Assembly (NCBI GenBank): GCA_018242045.1
Contig: JAFECR010000023.1
Span: forward strand, 15,046 to 56,403
DNA from: Pseudomonadota bacterium
GTDB taxonomy: Bacteria; Pseudomonadota; Gammaproteobacteria; Berkiellales; Berkiellaceae
Direction: 5' to 3'
DNA length: 41,358 bases
This document shows positions 17,305 to 27,342 of the stretch, in pieces (position 1 is the stretch's first letter; each line of letters begins with the position of its first letter). A program made the translations under genes and the position numbers. The notes under the pieces are model-generated. The model was not told the origin of the DNA. It saw nothing but the letters and a program-made list of their open reading frames with translations, and searched no databases.

Positions 17305-19386
17305 ATGACAAAAAAGCACAGCCGCAAGACAAAGCAGAGTCAAAAAAAATTTGCGCTCGCAACGCCATTTAAACCAAGAGGGGATCAACCCCAAGCGATT
17401 GAAGCTTTAATTAAAGGAATTGAAGATGGTTTGCAATATCAAACCCTGTTAGGCGTCACAGGTTCTGGTAAAACTTTTACCATTGCAAATGTAATTGAAA
17501 ATATCCAAAGGCCAACACTTATTTTAGCGCCAAATAAAACGTTAGCTGCTCAATTGTATGGCGAAATGAAAGAGTTTTTTCCTCAAAATTGTGTGGAATA
17601 CTTTGTATCTTATTATGATTATTACCAACCTGAAGCCTATGTGCCTTCTTCAGATACTTATATTGAAAAAGATGCTTCGGTGAATGAGCATATTGAACAA
17701 ATGCGTTTATCTGCAACCAAAGCCATTCTAGAGCGAAATGATACCATTATTGTTGCGACGGTGTCAGCCATTTATGGTCTTGGAGATCCTCAATCCTACT
17801 TGAGCATGATGTTGCATATCAGTCGTGGTGAAATGATTGATCAGCGACAAATTTTACGTCGATTAGCAGAATTACAATATACTCGAAATGATCTTGAACT
17901 GCGTCGCAGCCATTATCGGGTGCGTGGTGATGTTATTGATGTGTTTCCGGCTGAATCAGAAAAATTAGCAGTTAGGATTGAACTTTTTGGTGATGAAGTT
18001 GATAAATTAAGCATTTTTGATCCTTTAACAGGTCATGTTCAACAAGAGGTACCTCGAATAACCATTTACCCAAAAAGTCACTATGTAACAGCACGCCAAC
18101 AAGTATTAGATGCAGTTGAAAATATTAAAATTGAACTCAGCGAAAGATTGGCACAATTGCGAGATAATCAAAAATTAGTGGAAGCACAACGCTTAGAGCA
18201 ACGAACATTTTACGACATAGAGATGTTGACACAGCTTGGATATTGTACTGGGATTGAGAATTATTCACGTTATCTTACCGGCAGAGCACCAGGTGAACCA
18301 CCGCCAACTTTAATTGATTATTTACCACCAAACGCGTTAATCGTATTAGATGAGTCTCATGTGATGGTGCCGCAATTGGGTGCAATGTATAAAGGAGATA
18401 GATCTCGTAAGGAAACCTTAGTGGAATATGGATTTCGTCTTCCTTCTGCTTTAGATAATCGTCCTTTAAGATTTGAAGAATGTGTCAAACTCATGCCTCA
18501 AACCATTTTTGTTTCTGCAACGCCAGGAGAATATGAATTAACACAAAGTGGCGAACCTATCGAACAAATCGTCAGACCCACGGGGCTGATTGATCCTAAG
18601 ATTGAGGTGCGTGGAGCCAATACACAAGTTGATGATGTCCTTTCAGAAATTCATCGACGCGTTGCTGTAAAAGAGCGCGTCCTTATTACGACGTTAACCA
18701 AGCGTATGGCCGAAGATCTAACCGATTATCTTTCTGAACATGACGTGAAAGTGCGCTATTTACATTCAGAAATAGAAACAGTAGAGCGTATTGAGATTAT
18801 TCGCGATCTGCGTCTTGGCGTGTTTGACGTGCTTGTTGGTATTAACTTGTTGCGTGAAGGTTTAGATATGCCAGAGGTATCGTTAGTTGCTATCTTTGAT
18901 GCAGATAAGGAAGGTTTTTTGAGATCAGGTCGCTCCTTAATTCAAACCATTGGACGCGCAGCGCGTCACATTAATGGCACAGCAATTATGTATGCAGATA
19001 AAATGACTGGCGCGATGCGTTATGCTATTGGTGAAACCGACCGAAGACGCTATAAGCAGCAAAAGTATAATAAAGAAAACAACATTACTCCCGCATCTAT
19101 TGTAAAGTCTGTTGCTGATATTATGGAAGGGGCATTTGTTGGACGAAAAGTGGTCAACAAAAAAAGCAGCAAAAAACTTGTGCTGGAGTCTTCAAACCCG
19201 GTCGTCAATGAAATTCGACAATATCGAGAAAATCATGCAGGCATTGCACCAGAAGAAATGACCAAACTTTTGAAAAAATGGGATAGTAAAATGTATGAAC
19301 ATGCTCGAAATTTAGAATTTGAGGCAGCAGCAGCCATCAGAGATGAAATTAATCTTATTAAAGAACAGGCATTTAAGGAGCAATAA
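17305..19386 (+). CDS. uvrB: Excinuclease ABC subunit B
   Basis: UvrB is the damage-verifying helicase-like subunit of nucleotide excision repair. It is loaded by UvrA and recruits UvrC. The Walker A motif GVTGSGKT is at residues 50-57. The beta-hairpin region [21 protein letters not shown] is near 103-123, slightly divided here only by description. The [17 protein letters not shown] motif, the [14 protein letters not shown] helicase motif, and the C-terminal UVR coiled coil ([13 protein letters not shown]) are all present. The 693-residue length includes a short basic N-terminal extension ([13 protein letters not shown]). No strong ribosome site precedes the ATG. It is divergent from aspC, and its stop is 11 bases before the convergent next gene. 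Confidence 0.98.
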   Translation: MTKKHSRKTKQSQKKFALATPFKPRGDQPQAIEALIKGIEDGLQYQTLLGVTGSGKTFTIANVIENIQRPTLILAPNKTLAAQLYGEMKEFFPQNCVEYFVSYYDYYQPEAYVPSSDTYIEKDASVNEHIEQMRLSATKAILERNDTIIVATVSAIYGLGDPQSYLSMMLHISRGEMIDQRQILRRLAELQYTRNDLELRRSHYRVRGDVIDVFPAESEKLAVRIELFGDEVDKLSIFDPLTGHVQQEVPRITIYPKSHYVTARQQVLDAVENIKIELSERLAQLRDNQKLVEAQRLEQRTFYDIEMLTQLGYCTGIENYSRYLTGRAPGEPPPTLIDYLPPNALIVLDESHVMVPQLGAMYKGDRSRKETLVEYGFRLPSALDNRPLRFEECVKLMPQTIFVSATPGEYELTQSGEPIEQIVRPTGLIDPKIEVRGANTQVDDVLSEIHRRVAVKERVLITTLTKRMAEDLTDYLSEHDVKVRYLHSEIETVERIEIIRDLRLGVFDVLVGINLLREGLDMPEVSLVAIFDADKEGFLRSGRSLIQTIGRAARHINGTAIMYADKMTGAMRYAIGETDRRRYKQQKYNKENNITPASIVKSVADIMEGAFVGRKVVNKKSSKKLVLESSNPVVNEIRQYRENHAGIAPEEMTKLLKKWDSKMYEHARNLEFEAAAAIRDEINLIKEQAFKEQ

Positions 19387-19397
19387 TCCCTACTGCT

Positions 19398-21635
19398 TTA
19401 TTTTTTGACAAATTTAATTAAGGTATTTAAAGAAGGATCATAAGGCTGCAATAAGTGCTCTCCTTCACTTTTAAAGCCAAATTTTTCAAGATATGAAATC
19501 CAATGCTCGATACTGTTAAAAAGCCTGAGTTCTTTTTCATTTTCTTCCCAAGAAACACCTAACCCCGCATTAAAAACGGTGTGTGCTAAGGAAACAAAAG
19601 CAAACATGATATCTGAATTAACATGATGATCTCTTAGAATAAAAGCACCACCCGGCTTTAAAATCCGATAAAGTGATCTGATAAAATCATCTAGTTTTTC
19701 TTTAGGACAGTGATGCAGTCCAATATAACTTGTTACAAGATCAATAGAGGAAGACTTAATCGCTTGCTCACTGATTGGATCATAATTGTTAAAAGGAATA
19801 AAAGTACCATATTTTATAAGACTGCCTCTTTCAATAATATCAATTGGTGAAAAAGTTTGGGCAGCATCATAAACATAGTATATATTTGAAATTTTAAAGT
19901 GATGTTTTAAATCACTAATATATCTACCATTTGAACCTATTTCCACATAGCCATCGATAAGCATATCTTGAGAGATAAGTTGCGATGTTTGTTTGGTGAG
20001 TTCCTTTTTTTGTTTAATTAAAGCAGGTATGGCATATCGAAGATCGTTCAATATTGGTTTTATGGAAGAGATCTGTGATTGCACAGCCTGATAGATTTCT
20101 TTATCGGTTTCATGTTTTTGCGTTTGTTGATATATGAGTAAGTGAAATGCGTTTTCAGGCATCACATTGAACACATTTTGTAAGAATAAAAAGAATTTAT
20201 CTCTATATTCAGTGTTCATAAATATTTTTTTAAATTCCGATTTATCGTTGATGGATTCAGGTGTTTTATTTTTATTCATATAATATTTATCCCAAAGCTT
20301 ATTTGAAAATTTATATTGCGGATCTAGTTTTGCCTTTAATGCAAAAAATTCTTGATAATGTTCGTAGGCTTTACAAAATTGGCCAAAAGTGGCATGTAAT
20401 TGATAAGGTAAATAATATCTCCCTTGACAGCTCAAGGCAGCATCAATTAGTTCCCGCGTCCATATGGGAACCACATTTTTATCTAAATCAGTTGTTTTTT
20501 CTTTATAATATAATACTAGGGCAAATACTTCTGTGGTAGCCCACGCTAATAGTGTACCGGGATCTTTTTCTGCATGTCTGATAGAGATATTTAAAACGTT
20601 TACGTGGTGACGATTTAATATGAGACTAATTTTTTTAATAAATGTTTCAAGTTGATTAACTGGAACAAAATATTCTTGTAAAACATAGGTGGATTTCACT
20701 CTTGAACGTGGTTCTAATTCGGCCACATCATAACTAGCCTCATAATTTCTGTATACTACTTTTTTAAAAAAATAAAAAAGAGGATCAATATAAAGTTGAC
20801 GTCGCCATTTGCCAGTTAAAGTTGAAGAAACTGCCCATATAAAATATTTCTGTAGTGGATAAGAATGATTTTTAGGAATTAAACGTTGGTGATGAGTTAC
20901 AGGTTCATAGGATTCAAACCAAGTGACGGCACGTACTTTTTTATAATGAGGAGGGTAGAGATCGGCATTGTGAAAAATAGCATGACTCTCGCGTTTAATG
21001 TTGTTTTTAAAAAAATCATAGTAGTCACTTACTTTTAAAACGATGCTATGACGCGATACTTTAATGTTATCTGTTAAAGAAAGCGTTACCTCTACTATCA
21101 CGCCAAGCCCGCCATAGCCGCCGATAGCGCCATAAAAGAGATCGCGATGCGTTGTTGGCGTTGCTTCAACTAAGGTGCCATCTGCTAAAACAATTTTAAT
21201 TGAAATAACCGATAAAACTAAAGGGCCAAGGCCAATGTAGCGACCATGTGAATTGACACTTAATGAACCACCCACCGTAAAGTTAGCGTAGGTTTGCATA
21301 ATTTTAATAGCTAAATTTTCTTTGTCGACAACTTCTTGAATTTCACGCCAAATGCAACCTGCTTGAACTGAAATGGTTTTTTGTGCTTTATTAAAATCAA
21401 CAATTTGATTCATCGCTCTCATATCGATGTGAAGGGCATCTTCAAGCGCAGTTTGCCCGCCCATACTAAATCGACCGCCACCAATACAAATTTTGCCTTG
21501 ATAGTTTTTAACAATTTCTTGAACTTCGTGAATGGATTTTGGCACTATAATTTTGTTAACTTGGATGCTCACTAATTGTGTAACATCACGAATAAGTAAT
21601 TCAGCCGAAGGTGTTGTTACTAGGATTTCTTTCAT
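19398..21635 (-). CDS. FAD-binding oxidoreductase fused to a SAM methyltransferase
   Basis: The N-terminal half is an FAD_binding_4 (VAO/PCMH-type) oxidase: GGGRFSMGGQTA near residues 52-63, then VGGSLSVNSHGRYIG and IGGYGGLGVIVEV. These are as in sugar-lactone oxidase-like enzymes. From about residue 560 a second module resembles a class I methyltransferase (YVEIGSNGRY, SSIDLVTSYIGLHHCP, RILKPGGAFILRDHH). The middle about 150 residues are unassigned. I start at the ATG at 21635 rather than the TTG at 21653. The gene is divergent from the membrane-anchored protein at 21719, so the pair may share regulation. The substrates are unknown. No frameshift is visible at the junction, so the fusion appears real. 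Confidence 0.75.
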   Translation of the reverse strand: MKEILVTTPSAELLIRDVTQLVSIQVNKIIVPKSIHEVQEIVKNYQGKICIGGGRFSMGGQTALEDALHIDMRAMNQIVDFNKAQKTISVQAGCIWREIQEVVDKENLAIKIMQTYANFTVGGSLSVNSHGRYIGLGPLVLSVISIKIVLADGTLVEATPTTHRDLFYGAIGGYGGLGVIVEVTLSLTDNIKVSRHSIVLKVSDYYDFFKNNIKRESHAIFHNADLYPPHYKKVRAVTWFESYEPVTHHQRLIPKNHSYPLQKYFIWAVSSTLTGKWRRQLYIDPLFYFFKKVVYRNYEASYDVAELEPRSRVKSTYVLQEYFVPVNQLETFIKKISLILNRHHVNVLNISIRHAEKDPGTLLAWATTEVFALVLYYKEKTTDLDKNVVPIWTRELIDAALSCQGRYYLPYQLHATFGQFCKAYEHYQEFFALKAKLDPQYKFSNKLWDKYYMNKNKTPESINDKSEFKKIFMNTEYRDKFFLFLQNVFNVMPENAFHLLIYQQTQKHETDKEIYQAVQSQISSIKPILNDLRYAIPALIKQKKELTKQTSQLISQDMLIDGYVEIGSNGRYISDLKHHFKISNIYYVYDAAQTFSPIDIIERGSLIKYGTFIPFNNYDPISEQAIKSSSIDLVTSYIGLHHCPKEKLDDFIRSLYRILKPGGAFILRDHHVNSDIMFAFVSLAHTVFNAGLGVSWEENEKELRLFNSIEHWISYLEKFGFKSEGEHLLQPYDPSLNTLIKFVKK

Positions 21636-21718
21636 AATCTGATTCCAATTCAAGCGTAATATGTTAGATTACATGCTATGTTTTAAGTTCTATTTACTTG
21701 GAGCGAACGCTTTAATTC

Positions 21719-22855
21719 ATGCATAAATTCTTACGTTTCTTTAAAAAATTAATAAAGATAATTATTATTTTTATACTTATTGCTTTAGTTATCCCAACAA
21801 CCGCAAGCATTTACGTATTTAGCAATATGTCCGCTTGTTCAAGCCTAAAATATACAGGTACTGAAAATCTGGTTATTGCACATGATTTGGAAGATAAGGC
21901 TAAAGAGATTAAATCAAATATCAAAAATTATCATCGTCCAGAAGAAAGCACATTTCTAACTTTTCCGGAATGGTATATTGTCTATAGTTCTCAAGAATAT
22001 GCAAAAACTTTAGAAAACAATTTACCTTCAGCCTTTCCTTATTTTTCTGCCATAAAACAATTTTGGCAGTCGTATTGTTATGTAAATGCGCTTTCAAAAC
22101 ATCGATATCCGTTTAATGTTGAAAATCATATTATGATTATGGTAATTGGTTCAAGCTTAACCTTGGAATATATTATTAAAGGACTCTATGAAAATACTAT
22201 GGGTCGTTTTAGTGAATGGACAAGTAGTCATCAACAAGTTGCTGAAGATAAATATGCTTATCATACAGCTAAAGCTTATGCTGAACTTATCCCCGTTCGA
22301 CCATGGTATGAATTTTCATTTTTGAATAGTGCAAAAGGATTATGGCAACAAACGAATTTGTATGATAAACATCTTTTTAGAAAATGGGAACGTAAGTTTA
22401 TATTAAGTATAGAATATTCTTTTAAAGCGTTTTATGCTTGGGTAATAGAGAAAAGTAGTCATGCTGCCTTTGGTGTGGCAGATGTGACTACCGGTGTATG
22501 GCTTCAATATAACAACAAGGAAAATAGTCAAAAGTCGAATCCATCACACAAGGTCGATACAAATTCCTATATTGTGATGATGCCAAGATATCAACCCTTT
22601 ACCCCAGCGGCGCTTGAAGCTATTAAAGACAATGCTAAATTTTATGACATTGCTGATAATCATATTATTATGCTTTCGGCAGTGGTGCCAAAAGATAGCA
22701 AAATAAAGAAAGGTATAGAGATTTTTAGTTTGCCTGTACTTATTTCAAAAGATAAAAAGCGAGTTGCTATTATCACGCCTGTTTCAAAGTTACATGAAGT
22801 TTTACAAGAATTGCTTTCTACCAATGCTGAAATTGAGCATATCTATGATTACTAA
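21719..22855 (+). CDS. Membrane-anchored conserved hypothetical protein
   Basis: A 378-residue protein with a basic N-terminus (HKFLRFFKKLIK) and one hydrophobic segment at about residues 12-33. The bulk probably faces the periplasm. Distinct blocks are STFLTFPEWYIVYSSQEYA, FPYFSAIKQFWQSYCYVN and MVIGSSLTLEYIIKGLYE. I recognise no characterised domain. It starts 84 bases from the divergent FAD-oxidase/methyltransferase gene, so a functional link, for example in a redox or lipid-modifying process, is possible but unproven. It overlaps nothing and ends 7 bases before the convergent phosphatase-like gene. Confidence 0.7.
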   Translation: MHKFLRFFKKLIKIIIIFILIALVIPTTASIYVFSNMSACSSLKYTGTENLVIAHDLEDKAKEIKSNIKNYHRPEESTFLTFPEWYIVYSSQEYAKTLENNLPSAFPYFSAIKQFWQSYCYVNALSKHRYPFNVENHIMIMVIGSSLTLEYIIKGLYENTMGRFSEWTSSHQQVAEDKYAYHTAKAYAELIPVRPWYEFSFLNSAKGLWQQTNLYDKHLFRKWERKFILSIEYSFKAFYAWVIEKSSHAAFGVADVTTGVWLQYNNKENSQKSNPSHKVDTNSYIVMMPRYQPFTPAALEAIKDNAKFYDIADNHIIMLSAVVPKDSKIKKGIEIFSLPVLISKDKKRVAIITPVSKLHEVLQELLSTNAEIEHIYDY

Positions 22856-22861
22856 GAGTGC

Positions 22862-25135
22862 TCATTTTATAGTTTTTTTATGTTTAACATCTACATCTGC
22901 CCTCATATCAGGAAGGTCAATTTGCGCTTTTTTGGCAATATCTTCTAATTCATTTAGCATTTGATTACAGACTTTCTCCATCTGCGAATCAAAAAAATTA
23001 CCTTCTTGCGAAATGTTTTTTACAACATCATTAATGACAGTAAATATACTTGGTAACTTCTCACTCGGTTTTGCACCGTAATATTTAGGCTTTAACACAA
23101 TCTCAATATTTTCAGCTTGATCTGCTCGAATTTGGCTTTTACCAGATTTACCGGCTGCTTTAAGTTCTTCTCTAACTTTTTTTAAACTTAGTGGCCAAGT
23201 TGATACTTTTGGAGTAGAGTAATGTTGCGTTAAAAAATATTCTTGCCTTTTTTTGGAATCAGTCTCTTTTCCAAAATATTTTGAGGCAAAATCTTTAAGT
23301 AAAATTTGCAAATATTGTTCCTTTGCTTCCTTATCGGTTGCAATTTTTTTCGGTATGATTTCATTGATGCGGTTGGTAATATGGTAGCAAATATTGTTTA
23401 CTTGTTCATCTTCACTTTTGATGTTGTTTAATTTGTTGACTAAAGCAGTCAAACTTACAATATCTTGTGAATGAATGGTCTTTATTATTTCATCATCATT
23501 TAAATGGATATCATAATTGGAATGTACTGCATTTTTCATGCAACCTACAAGAAAATTAAGATCTTTGTTATTAATACTGGCTGTTTCTAGTGCTTTTAAA
23601 ACAGGTTCCTTTCCATGGATTAACAGAGTAATAAATTCTTGAAAGTTTTTAAAAGTCGGCTCACGGTTATAAGCTCCCACCATAAATTCTATTAAAGATT
23701 TGTTATCTTTCAACTTATAATTAGGATCAAATCCATTTTTAATCGCATTTGTGAATACATTTAAGGGCGCAGTGTCAATGTTATAGAGTTTCTTTGTGGA
23801 GGTTACAACATCAGCAACAGTCTCTGGTAATTTTGAGCGATACTGCTTATTATTTTCATTATCATTTTTGTGGTTGTTAATTTGAAAGAAAGCTCTTTCA
23901 AGTTTTGGTAGTACGCCTTGGCTTTTCTTTAAGTTTAAATCCATTTTCTTTTTGTGACCAATTAAATTAAAGCCAAGCATCACTGCATTTTGCACATCAA
24001 GTGTTTTTCTTAGAAAATAAGGGCCCCTATCTTTTTTTAATCCTTCCACAATTTTTAATACTAATGCTTGTTGTTCTGCTTCAGGAAGTTGAGTAATATC
24101 TTTTCCTTCTTTTAAGGCTTGATCATAGGAGTGCAGCATCATTAGCGCCACCATGAGTATGCCTGTTCTGTCTATACCATCGGTACAGTTGACCACAACG
24201 GGGATCCCTTTTGCCATGGTTTGGTTATAAAATTTCACTATTTGTTTAAAATCAAGTCCCCCAATATTAAGCATCCCGTCTATTTTTTCTCCTTTTTTAT
24301 TAATGCTATCTCTGCTTTGAATAACAAAATGATGGCTGATGGGATCTTTTTTACCCCCTTTATACCAAGCCACGGTTGGATTGTCCTGCTCGGTTTTATT
24401 TTTAGAGCGAAATTTAATTTTTTGATGAAATTTACCAAACCCGGAAGATTCAGATTGCTCTTTACCGGCAATAGTTAGCGCTGCATATTTTTTTTGATCT
24501 GAAACGCTATTGGCAACATTTTCAATATATTTTTGGCCGATGATGGGTATAACACTTTGTAATAAAAAATCATCTAATACATCTTTTAGTTTATATTTAT
24601 TATCTTGGTTCATTTTTCCCATCATTGGCCCAAAGCACTTATAAATTTGAGTTACTAAGTCTTCTAAGCTATTAAAGGAAATCTTAGTAATTTCAGCTTT
24701 AATTTTGTTGATTTCATCTTTGCTAACATTGGTGGGAAAAAAGATTTTTACTGAATCTACTATTTTACCCATGAGTTTTGGCATTTTAATTTTTTTGCCG
24801 ACTATGAATTGATTTGGCGCCATACAGCCATAGAGCAGATCTGTGGCTTCAACTGACGTAAGCCCTGGCACGGATTGAGTTTTTCCTTTTTGCTTGGTTA
24901 TTTTCCCATTTTCAATGTAATGAGGCACATATGAGAACATTTTGCCTTTTGTAATTTCTTGTTCTTGATCTTGTTCTAAAATTATATTTCCAGCATAAAT
25001 TTGAGCTAACCCCGATTTGCCAGTTTCTCCTTGAGCTTTGGGATTTAAACGTTCATCATATACTATCCAATCCGAGGTATTCTTTGCTGTATATTGAGCA
25101 ATCTTTTGACAGAGCGCTACATCTAAATTTATCAT
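22862..25135 (-). CDS. Large protein with CX5R phosphatase motif; candidate secreted effector
   Basis: The catalytic signature VVNCTDGIDRTG places Cys at 317 and Arg at 323. It is the CX5R P-loop of tyrosine/phosphoinositide phosphatases, most like the CxxGxDRT form of bacterial phosphoinositide phosphatases and myotubularins. The protein is 757 residues, Lys/Asn-rich, with no signal peptide or membrane segment. The C-terminus is charged (DVKHKKTIK). Large cytosolic proteins of this style are typical of type IV-secreted effectors in Legionella-like bacteria, but secretion is inference. A host phosphoinositide target is likewise inference. It stands alone between convergent and housekeeping genes, with no operon partner. 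Confidence 0.65.
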   Translation of the reverse strand: MINLDVALCQKIAQYTAKNTSDWIVYDERLNPKAQGETGKSGLAQIYAGNIILEQDQEQEITKGKMFSYVPHYIENGKITKQKGKTQSVPGLTSVEATDLLYGCMAPNQFIVGKKIKMPKLMGKIVDSVKIFFPTNVSKDEINKIKAEITKISFNSLEDLVTQIYKCFGPMMGKMNQDNKYKLKDVLDDFLLQSVIPIIGQKYIENVANSVSDQKKYAALTIAGKEQSESSGFGKFHQKIKFRSKNKTEQDNPTVAWYKGGKKDPISHHFVIQSRDSINKKGEKIDGMLNIGGLDFKQIVKFYNQTMAKGIPVVVNCTDGIDRTGILMVALMMLHSYDQALKEGKDITQLPEAEQQALVLKIVEGLKKDRGPYFLRKTLDVQNAVMLGFNLIGHKKKMDLNLKKSQGVLPKLERAFFQINNHKNDNENNKQYRSKLPETVADVVTSTKKLYNIDTAPLNVFTNAIKNGFDPNYKLKDNKSLIEFMVGAYNREPTFKNFQEFITLLIHGKEPVLKALETASINNKDLNFLVGCMKNAVHSNYDIHLNDDEIIKTIHSQDIVSLTALVNKLNNIKSEDEQVNNICYHITNRINEIIPKKIATDKEAKEQYLQILLKDFASKYFGKETDSKKRQEYFLTQHYSTPKVSTWPLSLKKVREELKAAGKSGKSQIRADQAENIEIVLKPKYYGAKPSEKLPSIFTVINDVVKNISQEGNFFDSQMEKVCNQMLNELEDIAKKAQIDLPDMRADVDVKHKKTIK

Positions 25136-25274
25136 AGAAAATCCTTACTTGTTTTATCAAATTAGAGGGCAAAAGAATCAAAAAGTTCAATTTAGATTAA
25201 GGAATGTAGCTGCACGCAGGAGAATTAAGTGCAACTGCTTAGAGCTGCACTTAGAGAACGAGATAGGTTTAAAA

Positions 25275-27068
25275 TTAGCTTGTTGTTTTGGTTTTTGGGG
25301 CGGGAATGTGCGTTCGAATATGTAGTTCTTTTATTTGCTTTTCCGTTACTTCAGAAGGAGCTTGCATTAAAAGATCTTGGGCTTGTTGATTCATAGGGAA
25401 AGCCACAACTTCACGGATATTAGGTTCATTGGCAAGCAACATGACAATTCTATCGATACCAGGTGCACAGCCGCCATGTGGAGGGGCGCCATATTTAAAG
25501 GCATTTAACATGCCACCAAATTTTTGTTCGACCACTTCTTTGCCATAACCAGCAATTTCGAAGGCTTTATACATTACTTCAGGTAAATGATTTCGGATAG
25601 CACCACTTGATAGTTCAACACCATTACAAACAATGTCATATTGAAAAGCTTTAATGGTTAGAGGATCTTGATTTAATAGTGCTTCAAGTCCGCCTTGGGG
25701 CATTGAAAAAGGATTGTGTGAGAAATCTATTTTTTTCAGATCTTCGTTATATTCATACATTGGGAAATCAACTACCCAACAGAATTCAAAGCAATTTTTA
25801 TCAATTAAACCAAGTTCTTCACCAATTCGAGTGCGTGCAAGGCCTGCCAGTTTTTCTGCCGTTGCTTTAGGCGCACATACGAAAAACACAGCATCTCCTT
25901 GCTGACAGCCGCTTAATTTTTTTAAGGTTTCTAATCTTTCGCTACTAAGGAATTTCGCGATTGGACCTTTAGCTTGTTCTTTGGCAAAGATAATGTAGCC
26001 TAAACCAGGTGCCCCCTGACTAATAGCCCAATCATTCATTTTTTCAAAGAAGCTGCGTGGTTGCGATTCAGTATTAGGCGCAGGAATGGCGCGAACATGG
26101 GCTCCCTTTTCAATAGCTTTAGCAAAAGCATTGAATTCAGAACCATCAAAAACAGAAGTGACATCAGAAATAAGAATAGGATTTCGAATATCTGGCTTGT
26201 CATTGCCAAACCTTAACATAGCTTCTTCATAGGTAAAGCGTCGAAAGGGAAGCGGGCTTACTTGTCTTGCGTTGGCAAATTCAGAAAACACACCATGTAA
26301 AACCGGCTCGATAGCTTGAAAGACATCTTCTTGTGTAACAAAAGACATTTCAAAATCTAATTGGTAAAATTCACCAGGCGAGCGATCGGCTCTTGCATCT
26401 TCATCACGAAAACAAGGTGCTATTTGAAAATATTTATCAAACCCAGACACCATCAGCAATTGTTTAAATTGTTGAGGGGCTTGAGGAAGGGCGTAGAATT
26501 TTCCTGGATGCATACGACTTGGTACTAAGAAATCGCGCGCCCCTTCAGGAGAACTTGAGGTTAGAATAGGGGTTTGAAATTCTAAAAAACCTTGTTCGAT
26601 CATGCGGCGCCTTAAAGAAGCAATAATTTGCGAGCGCAGGACGATATTGCTGTGCATTTTTTCTCGTCTGAGATCTAAAAATCGATATCTTAGTCTCGTA
26701 TCTTCAGGGAATTCTTGATCGCTATTCACTTGCAACGGTAAGGTATCAGCTTGTGATTCAAGTTGAAGCACATCCACAACAACTTCTATCTTTCCTGTTG
26801 CCATTTTATTATTGATGGTTTCTTGCGTTCGCTTAACAACATGGCCTGTGATGGTAATGACGCTTTCATTACGAGCGGCTTCAGCCGTTTTAAAATGTGG
26901 TGAAGTTGTCTCGATAACACATTGCGTTATGCCGTAATTATCTCGAAGGTCAATAAATAATAAGTTGCCGTGATCTCTCTTACGATGGACCCAACCTGAT
27001 AAACGGACAATTTGACCTTCTTCAGAAACTGTTAAGGCGCCGCAGCTATGTGTTCGGTAACGATGCAT
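25275..27068 (-). CDS. aspS: Aspartyl-tRNA synthetase, bacterial type
   Basis: The enzyme charges tRNA-Asp with aspartate. The order of domains is canonical: N-terminal OB fold ([21 protein letters not shown] around residues 24-44, split here in description), class II motif 2 ([10 protein letters not shown]), the GAD insertion typical of bacterial AspRS, and motif 3 ([14 protein letters not shown]). The 597-residue length is usual for the bacterial enzyme. A tRNA-Asn gene is in this window, but whether this AspRS is discriminating or also charges tRNA-Asn cannot be told from what I can check. The start ATG at 27068 gives the expected [10 protein letters not shown] terminus. Confidence 0.98.
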   Translation of the reverse strand: MHRYRTHSCGALTVSEEGQIVRLSGWVHRKRDHGNLLFIDLRDNYGITQCVIETTSPHFKTAEAARNESVITITGHVVKRTQETINNKMATGKIEVVVDVLQLESQADTLPLQVNSDQEFPEDTRLRYRFLDLRREKMHSNIVLRSQIIASLRRRMIEQGFLEFQTPILTSSSPEGARDFLVPSRMHPGKFYALPQAPQQFKQLLMVSGFDKYFQIAPCFRDEDARADRSPGEFYQLDFEMSFVTQEDVFQAIEPVLHGVFSEFANARQVSPLPFRRFTYEEAMLRFGNDKPDIRNPILISDVTSVFDGSEFNAFAKAIEKGAHVRAIPAPNTESQPRSFFEKMNDWAISQGAPGLGYIIFAKEQAKGPIAKFLSSERLETLKKLSGCQQGDAVFFVCAPKATAEKLAGLARTRIGEELGLIDKNCFEFCWVVDFPMYEYNEDLKKIDFSHNPFSMPQGGLEALLNQDPLTIKAFQYDIVCNGVELSSGAIRNHLPEVMYKAFEIAGYGKEVVEQKFGGMLNAFKYGAPPHGGCAPGIDRIVMLLANEPNIREVVAFPMNQQAQDLLMQAPSEVTEKQIKELHIRTHIPAPKTKTTS

Positions 27069-27144
27069 TTTTCACACTCTTCTAACTGAAACTTTTCAAT
27101 AGCAGAGACTTTAACTTATAGCTGCCGCTTAGTGAAGAGTGTTC

Positions 27145-27174
27145 TTGCTTTGGTTGTAAAAAAAGTGGTATCGT
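27145..27174 (+). promoter_or_regulatory. Putative tRNA-Val promoter
   Basis: TTGCTT (27145-27150) and TATCGT (27169-27174) are spaced 18 bases apart, placing the transcription start about 8 bases before the tRNA. Confidence 0.35.
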
Positions 27175-27188
27175 TTGCCTCTCTTTTT

Positions 27189-27263
27189 AGGCACGTAGCT
27201 CAGTGGTAGAGCACCACCTTGACATGGTGGTGGTCGGTGGTTCGATCCCACTCGTGCCTACCA
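27189..27263 (+). tRNA. tRNA-Val (GAC)
   Basis: A 75-base cloverleaf with encoded CCA: acceptor AGGCACG/CGTGCCT, D-stem GCTC/GAGC, anticodon stem CCACC/GGTGG with loop TTGACAT (anticodon GAC), and T-loop TTCGATC. It is the integration site of the island that follows. The tRNA is intact and the integrase starts about 80 bases downstream. Confidence 0.97.
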
Positions 27264-27264
27264 A
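27244..27264 (+). repeat. attL-type site at the tRNA-Val 3' end
   Basis: The 21 bases GATCCCACTCGTGCCTACCAA recur at 32591-32611 with one change (T to C). They bracket the integrase and its cargo. The bases after both copies also resemble each other (TTGAAG...GAAGAAAAAA). Confidence 0.85.
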
Positions 27265-27342
27265 CTTTACTGTAAGTAATTGAAGCATCTGAAGAAAAAA
27301 TCAACCTGACTTGAAGTAACTCTAAACAGGGACACTTTACAG

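Noticed and set aside
17305..17340. Later start codon for uvrB to remove the basic N-terminal extension
   Set aside because: No alternative start with a ribosome site precedes the conserved [11 protein letters not shown] block, so the ATG at 17305 is kept.
25226..25253. Inverted repeat after aspS as a rho-independent terminator
   Set aside because: The 8-base arms (TAAGTGCA/TGCACTTA) pair, but no T run follows on the minus strand.
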